Source of the DNA: Mycolicibacterium litorale
GTDB lineage: Bacteria; Actinomycetota; Actinomycetes; Mycobacteriales; Mycobacteriaceae
Length of the DNA stretch: 64,000 nucleotides
Assembly: GCF_010731695.1 (NCBI RefSeq)
Contig: NZ_AP022586.1
Span: 1,798,001 to 1,862,000 of the forward strand
Direction: 5' to 3'
Positions within the stretch are counted from its first letter, which is position 1; the number at the start of each line of letters is the position of its first letter. Of the stretch, positions 55,143 to 64,000 are shown one piece after another. The notes beneath the pieces are model-generated. The model did no database searches. It worked only from the letters and a program-made list of their open reading frames with translations, and was not told the DNA's origin. The translations under genes and the position numbers were made by a program.

Positions 55143-55996
55143 CCACCCAAGCCGGGGCCGCGGTCGCCGTCGCCGCCGAACAGCCGCCGCAGCCCAAGAC
55201 CGTCAAGGGCACACCCAAATGGGGTGACTGGAGTCTGCGGATCGTCGCGGGGCTGGTCCTGCTGTACCTGTTCATTCCCATCTTCGTGATCGTGCTGTTC
55301 TCGTTCAACGATCCGAAGGGCAAGTTCAACTACAGCTGGCAGGGCTTCACGCTCGACAACTGGCTCGACCCGTTCAAGTATCCGGCGCTGACCGACGCGA
55401 TGAAGCTGAGCCTCAACGTCGCCGGCGTCTCGACGCTCATCGCGCTGGTGCTCGGCACGCTGGTGGCCATCGCGCTGGTGCGTCAGCGGTGGCGCGGGCA
55501 ACGCGCCGTGGACACGTTCCTGGTGCTTCCGCTCACCGCACCCGAGGTCGTGATGGGCGCATCGCTGCTGGTGCTGTTCCTGGATCTGGGTTGGGCGACC
55601 GGCTATGTGACGATCGTATTGGCGCACATCGCTTTCGAGGTGAGCTTCATCGCGATGACGGTGCGTGCCCGGGTGCGTGGCTTCGACTGGACCCTCGAGG
55701 ACGCGTCGATGGATCTGGGCGCGAGCCCGACCCGGACGTTCTTCAAGGTGACCCTGCCGCTGATCGTTCCGGGCATCGTGGCCGCGGCGATGCTGTCGTT
55801 CGCGCTGTCGCTCGACGACTTCATCATCACCTACTTCGTCAGCGGGTCGACCGTGACGTATCCGCTCTACGTCAACGCGGCGGTCAAGGCGGCGGTGCCG
55901 CCGCAGATCAACGTGATCGCCACGGCGATCCTGGTGGTCAGCCTCGCGCTGCTGGCGGTCGGAACCCTCTACCGCCGCAAGCGCATCGACGTCTAG
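55139..55996 (+). CDS. Polyamine ABC transporter permease (PotC type)
   Basis: A 285-residue permease with six helices. Its cytoplasmic N-terminus is followed by IVAGLVLLYLFIPIFVIVLF and FSFNDPKGKFNYSWQGF, a PotC hallmark. The EAA loop is EDASMDLGASPTRTFFKVTL. It is the last gene of the importer operon and is convergent with the EamA gene, with seven bases between. Confidence 0.87.
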   Translation: MTTQAGAAVAVAAEQPPQPKTVKGTPKWGDWSLRIVAGLVLLYLFIPIFVIVLFSFNDPKGKFNYSWQGFTLDNWLDPFKYPALTDAMKLSLNVAGVSTLIALVLGTLVAIALVRQRWRGQRAVDTFLVLPLTAPEVVMGASLLVLFLDLGWATGYVTIVLAHIAFEVSFIAMTVRARVRGFDWTLEDASMDLGASPTRTFFKVTLPLIVPGIVAAAMLSFALSLDDFIITYFVSGSTVTYPLYVNAAVKAAVPPQINVIATAILVVSLALLAVGTLYRRKRIDV

Positions 55997-56003
55997 GCGC
56001 GCG

Positions 56004-56870
56004 TCAGCCGACCTCGGCCGGCACCGGTGTCGTGCGCGCGCCACCGCGGGCCGCACAGATCCCGGCGGTCACGACGAGGACGATGCCGATCACCGCGGCC
56101 GGATCCGGCACCTGGTGCAGCGCCACGAAGCCGATGATCAAGGCGAACGCCGGCTCGAGGCTCATCAGCGTGCCGAACGCGGCGGCGCTCAGTCGGCGCA
56201 GCGCGAGCAGTTCGAGCGCGAACGGGAACATCGGCAGCATGATCGCCAGGCCGAGTCCGATGAGCAGCAGCTGCGGTGTCAGCTTGTCGAACACCATCGG
56301 TCCCACGACCGCCGTGCCGACCAGCCCGGCGACGGGCATGGACACCGCCAGCCCGTTGATCCCGGCGACCTGATCCCCGACGCGCTGGGTGAGCACGATG
56401 TAGCCGGCCCAGCACACCCCGGCCACCAGCGCGTAGAGCACGCCGACGAGGTCGACCGTCCCCGCCCACGGCTGGGTCATCAGCACCACGCCGACCGCGG
56501 CGAGACCCGGCCACGCCACGCGCGCGAGGCCGCGGCCCTGCACGACCGCCACCCCGAGGGGTCCGAGGAACTCCAGCGCGCTGGCGGTCCCCATCGGGAT
56601 CCGGTCGAGCGCCGCCATGAACAGCAGCGTGATCGCGGCGGTGACGACCCCCAGCGCCACGCAGGCGACGAAGCTGCGCCGGGTGAACCGCGCCCGCCGC
56701 GGGCGCAGGAACACGAGGAACAACAGCCCCGCCCAGGCCAGCCGCAACCAGGCGGCGCCCTCGGCGCCGATCTGGTCGATCAGCCCCACGGCGACCGCCA
56801 CACCCAGCTGCACCGACAGCATCGCCGCCACCGCCATCGCCGCCCCGGCCCGTGCGTCGCTTGCGCTCAC
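56004..56870 (-). CDS. EamA/DMT-family exporter (RhtA-like), paralogue of 12836-13702
   Basis: A 288-residue, ten-helix transporter with two EamA repeats. It shares most residues with the gene at 12836-13702, for example [20 protein letters not shown] and [20 protein letters not shown], and has identical length. Threonine/homoserine export is the function of the named relative RhtA, and the substrate here is not known. The start is GTG 56870. Confidence 0.82.
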   Translation of the reverse strand: MSASDARAGAAMAVAAMLSVQLGVAVAVGLIDQIGAEGAAWLRLAWAGLLFLVFLRPRRARFTRRSFVACVALGVVTAAITLLFMAALDRIPMGTASALEFLGPLGVAVVQGRGLARVAWPGLAAVGVVLMTQPWAGTVDLVGVLYALVAGVCWAGYIVLTQRVGDQVAGINGLAVSMPVAGLVGTAVVGPMVFDKLTPQLLLIGLGLAIMLPMFPFALELLALRRLSAAAFGTLMSLEPAFALIIGFVALHQVPDPAAVIGIVLVVTAGICAARGGARTTPVPAEVG

Positions 56871-57088
56871 CGCTGCAGTGATACGGCACCTCCCCTCACC
56901 GCGTCCACGGGTTTACCGACCGGCGGCAACTGGCACGCGCCGGGAATTTTCCAGGCTCGGCTTTTGTCATCCACTGACGCAATTTCCGCGAATCGCGCCC
57001 GTCACGGGCTCGATGCGGGGGACGATGGAGATTGACGCCCGGGTAAAGGGGTACCCGCAGCGTGTCGGGATGGCGGCGAGGGGGACTC

Positions 57089-57574
57089 GTGGACATCGGA
57101 AAGGCGGCCGTCACGGTCGCCGTGGCCGCAGTATCGGTCAGTGGTTGTGGGTACCGCATGGGTGCCTACTCCGACGCCGGCCCGACGCTCCACCCGACCG
57201 AGAACCGCGCCGTCGCGGCGTCCGCCGCGGCCCGCCCTGAGCCGGTGGTCCGGCACAACGCGTCGATCGCGGCCAACCATGCCGTCCCGCCGAACGCCGA
57301 CGGCGACCCCGCGTGCCCGCCGTCGCAGGCCTGGGGCAGACAACCCGAGGGACCCGGAGTCCTGGTGACCGTGTGGGCGGAAGACTCCACCGCCGTCACC
57401 GTGCTCGTGCGCACCGACAGCGGCGCCGACATCGCCGAGCGGGGCATGGTCGACCGCGAGGACATCCGCCTGTTCGAGTTCCCCAAGATCGACGCCTCCG
57501 AGGTGCGGGAAGTGCTGATCATGACCAACACCCAGCGCTGTTTCGCGATCGCCGACCCGATGACCTTCGAATGA
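57089..57574 (+). CDS. Hypothetical lipoprotein
   Basis: A 161-residue protein. GTG 57089 follows AGGGGG and begins a signal (IGKAAVTVAVAAVSVSGC) whose lipobox cysteine is near residue 21. The mature part has a pair of cysteines (DPACPPSQAW, TQRCFAIADP). I do not recognise a domain. It is likely anchored on the outer membrane-leaflet side of the plasma membrane. The upstream 218 bases contain no gene. Confidence 0.68.
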   Translation: MDIGKAAVTVAVAAVSVSGCGYRMGAYSDAGPTLHPTENRAVAASAAARPEPVVRHNASIAANHAVPPNADGDPACPPSQAWGRQPEGPGVLVTVWAEDSTAVTVLVRTDSGADIAERGMVDREDIRLFEFPKIDASEVREVLIMTNTQRCFAIADPMTFE

Positions 57575-57590
57575 GGCCGGCGCCGGTCGG

Positions 57591-58061
57591 CTAGCGGTCG
57601 GCGACCGGTTCGTAGCCGCAGATCGCCTCGACCTTGTCCGCGGACTTGCTGGCAGGATCGAATTCGTAGTTCAGCCATTCGCGCGCCAGCCGGCGTGCCA
57701 ACTCCAGGCCGATGACACGTTGGCCGAAGCACAGCACCTGCGCGTCGTTGGACAGCACCGAGCGTTCGACGGAAAAGCTGTCGTGCGCGGTCACCGCACG
57801 GATGCCGGGCACCTTGTTCGCGCTGATGGCCACCCCGAGGCCGGTGCCGCACACGAGCAGTGCACGGTCCGCCTTGCCCTCGGCGACCATCCGGGCCGCG
57901 GCCACCGCGATATGCGGGTAGGCGGTGTCCTCGTCGGTGCCCACACCGACGTCGGTCACTTCGACGACCCGGTCGTCGGCCTTGAGGTCCCCCTTGAGGG
58001 CCTCCTTGTACTCGTAGCCGGCGTCGTCGGAGCCGACGACGATCCGGAGTTTGGTCGTCAC
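57591..58061 (-). CDS. RpiB/LacAB-family sugar-phosphate isomerase (tetrulose-phosphate isomerase type)
   Basis: A 156-residue isomerase. The fold is shown by [20 protein letters not shown], and the catalytic cysteine is in [19 protein letters not shown]. The phosphate-binding and base residues lie in [20 protein letters not shown]. In mycobacteria, RpiB homologues next to a DhaK-DhaL kinase isomerise D-erythrulose 4-phosphate or L-erythrulose phosphate in threitol/erythritol breakdown. That role is inferred from context. GTG 58061 overlaps the kinase stop by four bases, so it is the last gene of the operon. Confidence 0.82.
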   Translation of the reverse strand: MTTKLRIVVGSDDAGYEYKEALKGDLKADDRVVEVTDVGVGTDEDTAYPHIAVAAARMVAEGKADRALLVCGTGLGVAISANKVPGIRAVTAHDSFSVERSVLSNDAQVLCFGQRVIGLELARRLAREWLNYEFDPASKSADKVEAICGYEPVADR

Positions 58062-59806
58062 TGCGGACTGTCCCCTTTCACGGTGAGGTTCTCGGCGACG
58101 GTGCGGGCACACATCGCCAGCGAGGTGGCGCCGGCGTCGGGCGTGCCGACACTGCGTTCGGCCAGCGGGCGCGCGCGGCCGACCTTCGGCCGCAGGTCGG
58201 CGGTGGCACGCGCGGCGGCCTCCGCCGTCTGCGCGGCCGCCGCCCAGGCCTGCTCCCAGCGCTCACCGTCGGCCACCCGCCGTTCGAGTTCGTCGACGAA
58301 GGGCAACAGCGCGTCGAGCATGGTCTTGTCACCGGGAGCGGCGCCGCCCAGTTGTACCAGCGCGTCATAGCCGTCCCGCATTCCCGCGGCGACGGTCGCC
58401 GAGTCGGGACGACCGGTGTCGCCGAGACGGTTCCCGAGGGCGCTCAGCAGGGCGCCCCACAGCACTCCGGAGGTACCGCCCGCCTTGGCCGCCCACTGTT
58501 TGCCCGCCGCGGCGAGCACCGAACCCTGGCCTGCGCCGTCTGCCACCGCGTCGGCGGCCGCCGCGCGCGCCGCGGCCGACCCCTTGACCATGCCGCGGCC
58601 GTGGTCGCCGTCACCGGCGATCGCATCGATGCGGCCGAGTTCGTCCTCCGCCTCGGCGAGCATGGCGGCCAGGGCGTCGAAGAGTTTCGCCACCGCCCGG
58701 CCGCCGGCGCGGCCCGCATCGTCGGCCGTCGCTCGCACCGCAGGCGCGGCGGCGGCCGCGCGAACGTCGCCGTCGGTGCGCCGGTCACCGGACGAATCAG
58801 CAACGGCGGCAGCGCCTTTGCGGTAGGCCGGGGTGTCCGCCGGGGCCCGCCAGTACCGTTCGAGTTCCTCGTCGAGCCACATGACCGTCAGCGAGCAGCC
58901 GGCCATGTCGAGGCTGGTGACCAGCTCCCCCACCTCGGGTTCGACGACCTCGTAGCCGCGTGCGCGCAGCAGCCGCGCCACCTCACCCCATACGACGAAC
59001 AGCTCTTCGTATTTGGTGCGGCCGAGACCGTTGAGAATGACCGCGATCCGCGTCGACTCGGTGTCGGCCGGCTTGTCGTCCAACACGCCGTTGACCAGCG
59101 TTGCGGCCAGGTCGGCCGCGCTGGGCATCGCCTCCTCGGCTACACCCGGCTCGCCGTGGATTCCGAGCCCGACGCCCATCTGTCCGTCCGGCACGGTGAA
59201 CAGCGGATGGTCCGCACCGGGCAGCGTGCACCCGTCGAAGGCGACACCGAGCGTGCGGGTGGCCGCGTTGGACGCCTCCGCCACGCGCAATACGCCGGCC
59301 ATGTCGAGGCCCTCCTCGGCGGCGGCCGACGCGGCTTTGAACACGGTGAAATCGCCTGCGATACCGCGCCGTTTGGCCTCCTCGCCTTTCGGCGCGCTGG
59401 CGATGTCGTCGGTGACGGCGAAGTAGTGCGCGTCGATGCCCTCGCCCCGCAGCTGCGAGACGGCGAGCCCGAAGTTCATGACGTCACCGGCGTAGTTGCC
59501 GGTGATGAGCAGCACGCCGGCATCGCCGTGGGCGGCGCGGGCGACCGATGCGGCCTCCTCGGTGGACGGGGAGGTGAAGATGTTGCCGACCACCGCGCCG
59601 TCGGCGAATCCCGCGCCGACGGTGCCGCAGAACGCCGGGTAGTGGCCGGACCCGCCGCCGATGACGACGGCGACCTTGCCCGGGCGGGTCTTGTGCGCGC
59701 GCACCACGCCACCCGGAACACCCACCACATAGCGGGAATTCGCGTCGAGGAACCCGACGAGCATGTCCTCGGTGAAGCGCGCGGGATCGTTGAACAACTT
59801 GGTCAT
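58058..59806 (-). CDS. Dihydroxyacetone/erythrulose kinase, fused DhaK-DhaL
   Basis: A 582-residue ATP-dependent kinase. The DhaK part (residues 1-330) has [20 protein letters not shown] and the substrate-linking histidine in [17 protein letters not shown]. The DhaL part (from about 375) has the ATP/metal aspartates in [19 protein letters not shown] and the [18 protein letters not shown] loop. A short variable linker joins them. With the RpiB-type gene and a sugar importer, phosphorylation of erythrulose is more likely than of dihydroxyacetone, but both fit the family. It overlaps genes on both sides. Confidence 0.87.
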   Translation of the reverse strand: MTKLFNDPARFTEDMLVGFLDANSRYVVGVPGGVVRAHKTRPGKVAVVIGGGSGHYPAFCGTVGAGFADGAVVGNIFTSPSTEEAASVARAAHGDAGVLLITGNYAGDVMNFGLAVSQLRGEGIDAHYFAVTDDIASAPKGEEAKRRGIAGDFTVFKAASAAAEEGLDMAGVLRVAEASNAATRTLGVAFDGCTLPGADHPLFTVPDGQMGVGLGIHGEPGVAEEAMPSAADLAATLVNGVLDDKPADTESTRIAVILNGLGRTKYEELFVVWGEVARLLRARGYEVVEPEVGELVTSLDMAGCSLTVMWLDEELERYWRAPADTPAYRKGAAAVADSSGDRRTDGDVRAAAAAPAVRATADDAGRAGGRAVAKLFDALAAMLAEAEDELGRIDAIAGDGDHGRGMVKGSAAARAAAADAVADGAGQGSVLAAAGKQWAAKAGGTSGVLWGALLSALGNRLGDTGRPDSATVAAGMRDGYDALVQLGGAAPGDKTMLDALLPFVDELERRVADGERWEQAWAAAAQTAEAAARATADLRPKVGRARPLAERSVGTPDAGATSLAMCARTVAENLTVKGDSPQ

Positions 59807-60930
59807 CGCAGCCGCTCCCCCGTACCGGAGTCGAACAGGTAGACCCGCTCCGGCGGGGCGGTCACGACAACCCGCTGCTCGGGTTCGTAGGTGTCGGCGG
59901 CGGGCGTCTGCACCACGATGCCCTCCTCCATGCCGGCGACCGTACTGGTGGCCAGACCGAATTCGAGGAGGTGCTCGAAGTAGGCGACCGTGGTCTCGAC
60001 ACCGCTGCCGGTGTCGCCGGTGATCGTGCAGTCCTGCGGCCGGATGCCCACCGTGACGGTGGTGCCGTCGGCGACCCCGGTGGCCGCGGTCTCCAGGTGA
60101 CCTGCCCGCTCTCCGATGTCCACCGACACCCGCCCGTCGCGCACGCGGGCCACCCCGGTCAGCACGTTGATCTGCGGCTCCCCCACGAACTGTGCGACGA
60201 ACAGGTTGGCCGGATCGTCGAAAACCTCGTCGGGCGTGCCGAACTGCTGCACCACACCCGCGTCCATCACCGCCAGCCGGTCGGCGAGCGACAGCGCCTC
60301 CACCTGATCGTGGGTCACCACGATGGTCGTGTACCCGAATTCGCGTTGGAGCACCTTGAGTTCGCGGCGCACACGCTGACGGGCGGACGCGTCGAGGTGG
60401 CTGAGCGGTTCGTCGAGAAGCAGCACCGGCGGGTTGCGCACGAGCGCGCGGGCCAGCGCCACCCGCTGCTTCTGTCCGCTCGACAGCCCCGCCGGGCGCA
60501 GGTTCATCAGATCGTCCATCTCGAGGCGCCGGCTGATCGACTCGACCATCTGCTCGGCGCCCTTGACCTTGCGTGCCTTCAGCCCGTAGAGCAGGTTCTC
60601 GCGCACCGACATCGGCGGGTACAGCGCGTAGCTCTCGAAGCCGACCCCGATACCACGCTTGGCGGCGGGCAGCTGGGAGATCTCGCGGTCGCCGATCTTG
60701 ATCGACCCGCTGGTGACGGTCTCGAGCCCGGCGATCATCCGCAGCGTCGTGGTCTTGCCGCAGCCGGACGGGCCGAGCAGCGCGACCAGTTCGCCGGGTT
60801 CGATGGCCAGATCGATGCCCTTGACCGCGGTGACGCTCTCACGCCCTCGCGACGAATAGGTCTTCACCAGGTCCGACAGCGTGAGGCTCTGCGCGGTGGC
60901 GGTCCGCGACCTCTCGGTTGTCACAGTCAC
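59803..60930 (-). CDS. Carbohydrate ABC transporter ATP-binding protein (first of two)
   Basis: A 375-residue MalK/UgpC-type ATPase with a C-terminal TOBE region. Walker A is GPSGCGKTT, the signature is [15 protein letters not shown], Walker B is VLLLDEPLSHLD and the H-loop is VVTHDQVEA. The Q-loop reads GVGFESYALYPPM, with glutamate where most homologues have glutamine. GTG 60930 overlaps the stop of the second ATPase gene. The two ATPases probably form a heterodimer. Confidence 0.86.
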   Translation of the reverse strand: MTVTTERSRTATAQSLTLSDLVKTYSSRGRESVTAVKGIDLAIEPGELVALLGPSGCGKTTTLRMIAGLETVTSGSIKIGDREISQLPAAKRGIGVGFESYALYPPMSVRENLLYGLKARKVKGAEQMVESISRRLEMDDLMNLRPAGLSSGQKQRVALARALVRNPPVLLLDEPLSHLDASARQRVRRELKVLQREFGYTTIVVTHDQVEALSLADRLAVMDAGVVQQFGTPDEVFDDPANLFVAQFVGEPQINVLTGVARVRDGRVSVDIGERAGHLETAATGVADGTTVTVGIRPQDCTITGDTGSGVETTVAYFEHLLEFGLATSTVAGMEEGIVVQTPAADTYEPEQRVVVTAPPERVYLFDSGTGERLR

Positions 60931-62042
60931 TGTGCGGCCTCCAGGGTCGATTCGTGATCGGCAGATCCCAGTCGCGGGGTGTCGCCGTCACCGACGGCGA
61001 AGACGTGGACGTCGGAGTCGGCGACCTTCATCCTGACGTCGTCGCCCTCGCCCACGCCGTGGCGGCCCGAGGTCAGCACGATCAGTTCCGTGCCACCGCA
61101 GTCGACCGTCAACTCGATGTTGCGTCCCAGGCGCTCGGCGAGCTTGACCCGGCCGTGCAGCGATCCCTCGCCGCTGGTGACGTGAATGTCACTGGGCCGC
61201 AACCCGACCCGCACCCGGTCACCGCGGTCGACCACGGCGTCGGCGGGGATCGCGACGTCCAGCGAGCCGTCCCCGAGGCGGATGCGACCGTCGTCGACCA
61301 CACCGTCGAGCAGGTTGATCTCGGGCTGACCGAGCGCGCGGGCGACGAACGTGTCGGCGGGCCGGCGCCAGATCTCCTCGGGAGTGCCGATCTGCACCAG
61401 GCGGCCCTCACGCATCACCGCGATGCGGTCGCCCAGCGCGAGCGCCTCCTGGTAATCGTGTGTCACGTAGAGCGTCGTGGTGTTCGACATGGCCCCGAGC
61501 TGTTTGAGCTCGGCGCGCATCGCGGCGCGCAGCTTCGCGTCGAGGTGGCTCAACGGTTCGTCGAGCAGGTAGATGTCGGCGGGCCGTACCAGCACCCGGC
61601 CCAGAGCCACACGCTGACGCTGACCGTTGGACAGCTCGCGCGGGTACCGCTCGAGCAGATGGTTGATCCCCAGCGTGGTGGTCACCTGGTTGATGCGTTC
61701 GGTCTGCTGAGACTCCGAATAGCGGCCCGTGCGACCGGATTTGAGCGGCGAGGCGAGGTTCTGCCGGACCGTCTTCTGCGGATAGAGCGCGTAGCTCTCG
61801 AACGCCATCGCGACGTTGCGGTGGTACGGCTCGACGCGGGTGACATCGCGCCCGCCGATGTGCACCGTGCCGCCGTCGATGTCGACGAGACCCGCCACCG
61901 ACTTGAGCGTGGTGGTCTTACCGGCGCCGCTGGGACCGAGGATGACGAAGAACTCCCCGTCGCCGATGTCGACCGTCACACCGTCGACCGCCTTGGTGTT
62001 ACCGAACGCCTTGCGCAGGCCGGAGATCGATACCGTGGCCAT
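60927..62042 (-). CDS. Carbohydrate ABC transporter ATP-binding protein (second of two)
   Basis: A 371-residue ATPase. Walker A is GPSGAGKTT, the signature reads LSNGQRQRVALGRVL, Walker B is IYLLDEPLSHLD and the H-loop is YVTHDYQEA. The Q-loop is again VAMAFESYALYPQ with glutamate. The TOBE domain occupies residues 240-350. ATG 62042 (MATVSISGLRKAFG) touches the permease stop (TGATG). The start is clear because upstream sequence belongs to the permease. Confidence 0.86.
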   Translation of the reverse strand: MATVSISGLRKAFGNTKAVDGVTVDIGDGEFFVILGPSGAGKTTTLKSVAGLVDIDGGTVHIGGRDVTRVEPYHRNVAMAFESYALYPQKTVRQNLASPLKSGRTGRYSESQQTERINQVTTTLGINHLLERYPRELSNGQRQRVALGRVLVRPADIYLLDEPLSHLDAKLRAAMRAELKQLGAMSNTTTLYVTHDYQEALALGDRIAVMREGRLVQIGTPEEIWRRPADTFVARALGQPEINLLDGVVDDGRIRLGDGSLDVAIPADAVVDRGDRVRVGLRPSDIHVTSGEGSLHGRVKLAERLGRNIELTVDCGGTELIVLTSGRHGVGEGDDVRMKVADSDVHVFAVGDGDTPRLGSADHESTLEAAQ

Positions 62043-62920
62043 CAGGCTTTCACCGCCCCGAATGACAGGCCCCGCACCAGATAGCGCTGAATGGTCAGCG
62101 CCAGGATCAGGGGTGGAAGAGCCGCGATGAGGGCCGCGGCGGCCGTGAGGTTGTAGTACGCCTGCCCGCCACCGCCGAGGAACTTGGTGATCGCCACCGT
62201 GACGGTCCCGGCGTTGGTGTCGGCCAGGATCAGCGGGAAGACGTAGTTGTTCCAGGCGAAGATGAACGCCAGCAGCGCCGCAGCGGCGATACCGGGCCGC
62301 ACGATCGGCAAGGCCACCATGAGGAACGCGCGCCTGCGGGTGTAGCCGTCGAGCAACGCGGCCTGTTCGAGATCTTCTGGCAGATCCTGGAAGTAGGACC
62401 GCAGGATCCACACCACCAGCGGCATCGTGACCAGCTGCAGCACCCAGATCATGCCGACCTTGGTGTCGAACAGGCCGATCTGGTTGTAGATCACGAACAG
62501 CGGCACGATCACCATCAGTTCTGGGGCGAACCGGAACGACAGCATCTGGAACATCAGGTCATTGCTGCCCTTGTACTGCCAACGCCCCGCGGCGTAGGCC
62601 GCCGGGATCCCGATCACCAGCGACACGATCACCGCACCGCCGCAGTTGATCAGGCTGGTCAGCAGTGACGTCTTGAAGTCGACGCTCGTCATCTGGGTGC
62701 CCTTGTCGGAGAGCACGGTGGCGAAGTTGGACCAGGTCGGGCTGAACGAGAAGTACGTGGTGGTCTGCTGTTCGGCGTTCTTCAGCGCCAGCATCAGCAT
62801 CCAGAAGATCGGGAACAGCGAGAAGATGAACCAGAACACCAGCCCAACGTCGGCCGCGACCGACCCGATGGACAGGCGCTTCTGGCCGGGCGCGAGCTCG
62901 GCCCTGCTGAAAAGTGCCAT
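62042..62920 (-). CDS. Carbohydrate ABC transporter permease (MalG type)
   Basis: A 292-residue, six-helix permease. The first helix is VGLVFWFIFSLFPIFWMLML, and the EAA loop is EDLEQAALLDGYTRRRAFLM with VALPIVRPGIAAAALLAFIF after it. The tail RYLVRGLSFGAVKA is the typical MalG-group end. ATG 62920 lies two bases after the stop of the companion permease. Confidence 0.87.
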   Translation of the reverse strand: MALFSRAELAPGQKRLSIGSVAADVGLVFWFIFSLFPIFWMLMLALKNAEQQTTTYFSFSPTWSNFATVLSDKGTQMTSVDFKTSLLTSLINCGGAVIVSLVIGIPAAYAAGRWQYKGSNDLMFQMLSFRFAPELMVIVPLFVIYNQIGLFDTKVGMIWVLQLVTMPLVVWILRSYFQDLPEDLEQAALLDGYTRRRAFLMVALPIVRPGIAAAALLAFIFAWNNYVFPLILADTNAGTVTVAITKFLGGGGQAYYNLTAAAALIAALPPLILALTIQRYLVRGLSFGAVKA

Positions 62921-62922
62921 GG

Positions 62923-63879
62923 TTACGACTCCGCTCCGGCAGCACGGCGCTGCGCTTTGCCGAGCACGCTGACGAGGTAGCGCGCGGTGATGAACACGAT
63001 GATCCAGAGCAGCAGCATGTAGGTGCTGCCACGGGAGTAGTCGAGGTTGATGATCGAGTCCTCGAACGCGCCGATCTGCAGGGTGCGGGTGGCCACCCCG
63101 GGGCCGCCGGCGGTCAGCACGTAGATGTGGTCGAACACCTTGAGGTTGTCCATGAACCGGAAGATGACGGCGACCAGGATGTAGGGCCACAGCATCGGCA
63201 GCATCAACTTGCGGAACATGTAGAACCAGCTGGCGCCGTCGACGTCGGAGGCTTCGAACGGCTCCTTGGGCAGCGACCGGATGCCCGCGAGCACCAGGAT
63301 CGCCACGAACGGGGTGAAGATCCACAGGTCGACCAGGATCACCGACCACAGGGCGTTGCCCGAGGACAGCCAGTCGAACGTGTTGCCCAGGCCGAGAACG
63401 TGATTGAGGATGCCGAACTGCGGGTTGAACATCAGCTTCCAGATCACGCCCGCGATCACCGGGGCGATCATCAGCGGTAGGATCAGCACTTTCTCGAAGA
63501 TCTTGCCGATGATGCTGGACCGGTTGAGCAGCAGCGCCAGCCCGACGCCCAGCACGGTCTCGACCGCGGTGGCCACGACGGCGAAGATGCCGGTGACCTT
63601 GACGCTGGACCAGAAGATCTGGTCACCGAGAACGGATGCGAAGTTCTCGAACCAGACGAAGCGCGGGTTGGGGTTGACCGCGGCGTAGTTCAGGAAGGCG
63701 TAGTAGGCGCCGACGAAGAACGGGTACAGGATCCCGATCACGATGACGAGCGCGGGAATCGACAGCAGGTAGGGCCGCAGCTTGCGCCGCCAGGACGGCA
63801 CCTCCGGCAGCGCGCGGCCCGGGGCCTGCGCTGACTGTTCGGGCGAAGCCTCCGGCGCCTTGGGGGTCTGAGTGGTCAT
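62923..63879 (-). CDS. Carbohydrate ABC transporter permease (MalF/UgpA type)
   Basis: A 318-residue permease. A 40-residue cytoplasmic N-terminus rich in proline and alanine precedes six helices (LLSIPALVIVIGILYPFFVG and onward). The EAA loop is EPFEASDVDGASWFYMFRKL with MLPMLWPYILVAVIFRFMD after it. YVLTAGGPGVATRTLQIG is typical of the group. ATG 63879 is preferred; an in-frame start at 63906 would run almost to the binding-protein stop. Confidence 0.86.
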   Translation of the reverse strand: MTTQTPKAPEASPEQSAQAPGRALPEVPSWRRKLRPYLLSIPALVIVIGILYPFFVGAYYAFLNYAAVNPNPRFVWFENFASVLGDQIFWSSVKVTGIFAVVATAVETVLGVGLALLLNRSSIIGKIFEKVLILPLMIAPVIAGVIWKLMFNPQFGILNHVLGLGNTFDWLSSGNALWSVILVDLWIFTPFVAILVLAGIRSLPKEPFEASDVDGASWFYMFRKLMLPMLWPYILVAVIFRFMDNLKVFDHIYVLTAGGPGVATRTLQIGAFEDSIINLDYSRGSTYMLLLWIIVFITARYLVSVLGKAQRRAAGAES

Positions 63880-63911
63880 GGGTGGCCCTGCTCTTTCATT
63901 GGACACGGCTC

Positions 63912-64000
63912 CTAGAGGTTGACCTTGGAGGTGTTGGTCTTGGCCAGACTGCGCAGCCGGGAGGCGGCGTCGTCCCCGCCGTAGATGTCCTGCAGCGCAA
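63912..64000 (-). CDS. C-terminal end of a sugar ABC transporter substrate-binding protein, rest outside window
   Basis: The last 28 residues before a TAG stop read LQDIYGGDDAASRLRSLAKT and NTSKVNL on the minus strand. The position, directly upstream of the two permease genes with a 32-bp gap, and the basic C-terminal helix fit the end of the binding protein of this importer. Too little is visible to name the ligand. Confidence 0.6.
   Translation of the reverse strand, partial: ALQDIYGGDDAASRLRSLAKTNTSKVNL

Overview
The window is GC-rich and densely coded on both strands, and it reads as a chromosome segment of a mycobacterium, probably a fast-growing environmental species of the Mycolicibacterium type. 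The evidence is a set of families typical of that group: a DUF222/HNH protein, a mycothiol-dependent DinB-like protein, an F420-type LLM oxidoreductase, DUF4189 and DUF5313 proteins, an Rv0910-like SRPBCC protein, a zeta-type toxin/antitoxin pair resembling Rv0366c/Rv0367c, a TcmP-like methyltransferase and an Rv1318c-like adenylate cyclase. I saw no rRNA, tRNA, CRISPR array, insertion sequence or phage gene.

Layout. Positions 1-5300 hold a truncated spore-photoproduct-lyase-like gene, a crotonase, a mycothiol-type enzyme, an aldo/keto reductase with an S4 protein, and a gene that closely resembles rifampicin monooxygenase. A 19-bp palindrome matching the rifamycin-associated element lies upstream of that last gene. 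Positions 5300-13700 hold a large AAA/LuxR regulator, a membrane adenylate cyclase, a membrane protein overlapping a PLP decarboxylase, a zeta-type toxin/antitoxin operon with twin palindromic operators, and an EamA exporter. Positions 13700-30420 are a mosaic of single enzymes: SDR, amidase, FKBP lipoprotein, methyltransferases, SRPBCC proteins, GMC oxidoreductase and GDPD. Three genes here look damaged: the DUF222 gene (N-terminal frameshift), an MFS remnant, and a trpB-like gene that lacks its 5' end. A gene-poor stretch of about 880 bp lies at 27191-28068.

Positions 30486-37376 are an allantoin (ureide) utilisation island. It has an IclR regulator, an HpcH/HpaI-type lyase, ureidoglycine aminohydrolase, a racemase-family protein, an NCS1 allantoin permease and allantoinase. 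Each of the four promoters carries one copy of a TTCCAC-AAT-GTGGAA-like palindrome, so the island appears to be one IclR regulon. No allantoate-hydrolysing enzyme is present in the island.

Positions 38155-42700 are a five-gene overlapping operon: an SsuABC/TauABC-like importer fused translationally to an AprA-like flavoprotein and a 2[4Fe-4S] ferredoxin. A strong 65-nt stem-loop precedes it. The substrate is unknown, and this is the best candidate for an undescribed pathway in the window.

Positions 42707-51512 hold an Acg-type nitroreductase, an OhrR-like MarR regulator, small secreted and membrane proteins, a DASS anion transporter paired with an isopropylmalate-dehydrogenase-like enzyme, PsiE, TspO, an MFS exporter and an Rv0910-like protein. 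Positions 51834-55996 are a complete polyamine ABC importer operon (ATPase, Tat-lipoprotein, two permeases). An EamA paralogue and a lipoprotein follow. Positions 57591-64000 (minus strand) are a carbohydrate ABC importer with two ATPases, a fused DhaK-DhaL kinase and an RpiB-like isomerase. This is the arrangement expected for tetritol (threitol/erythritol) catabolism in mycobacteria; the binding protein runs off the right edge.
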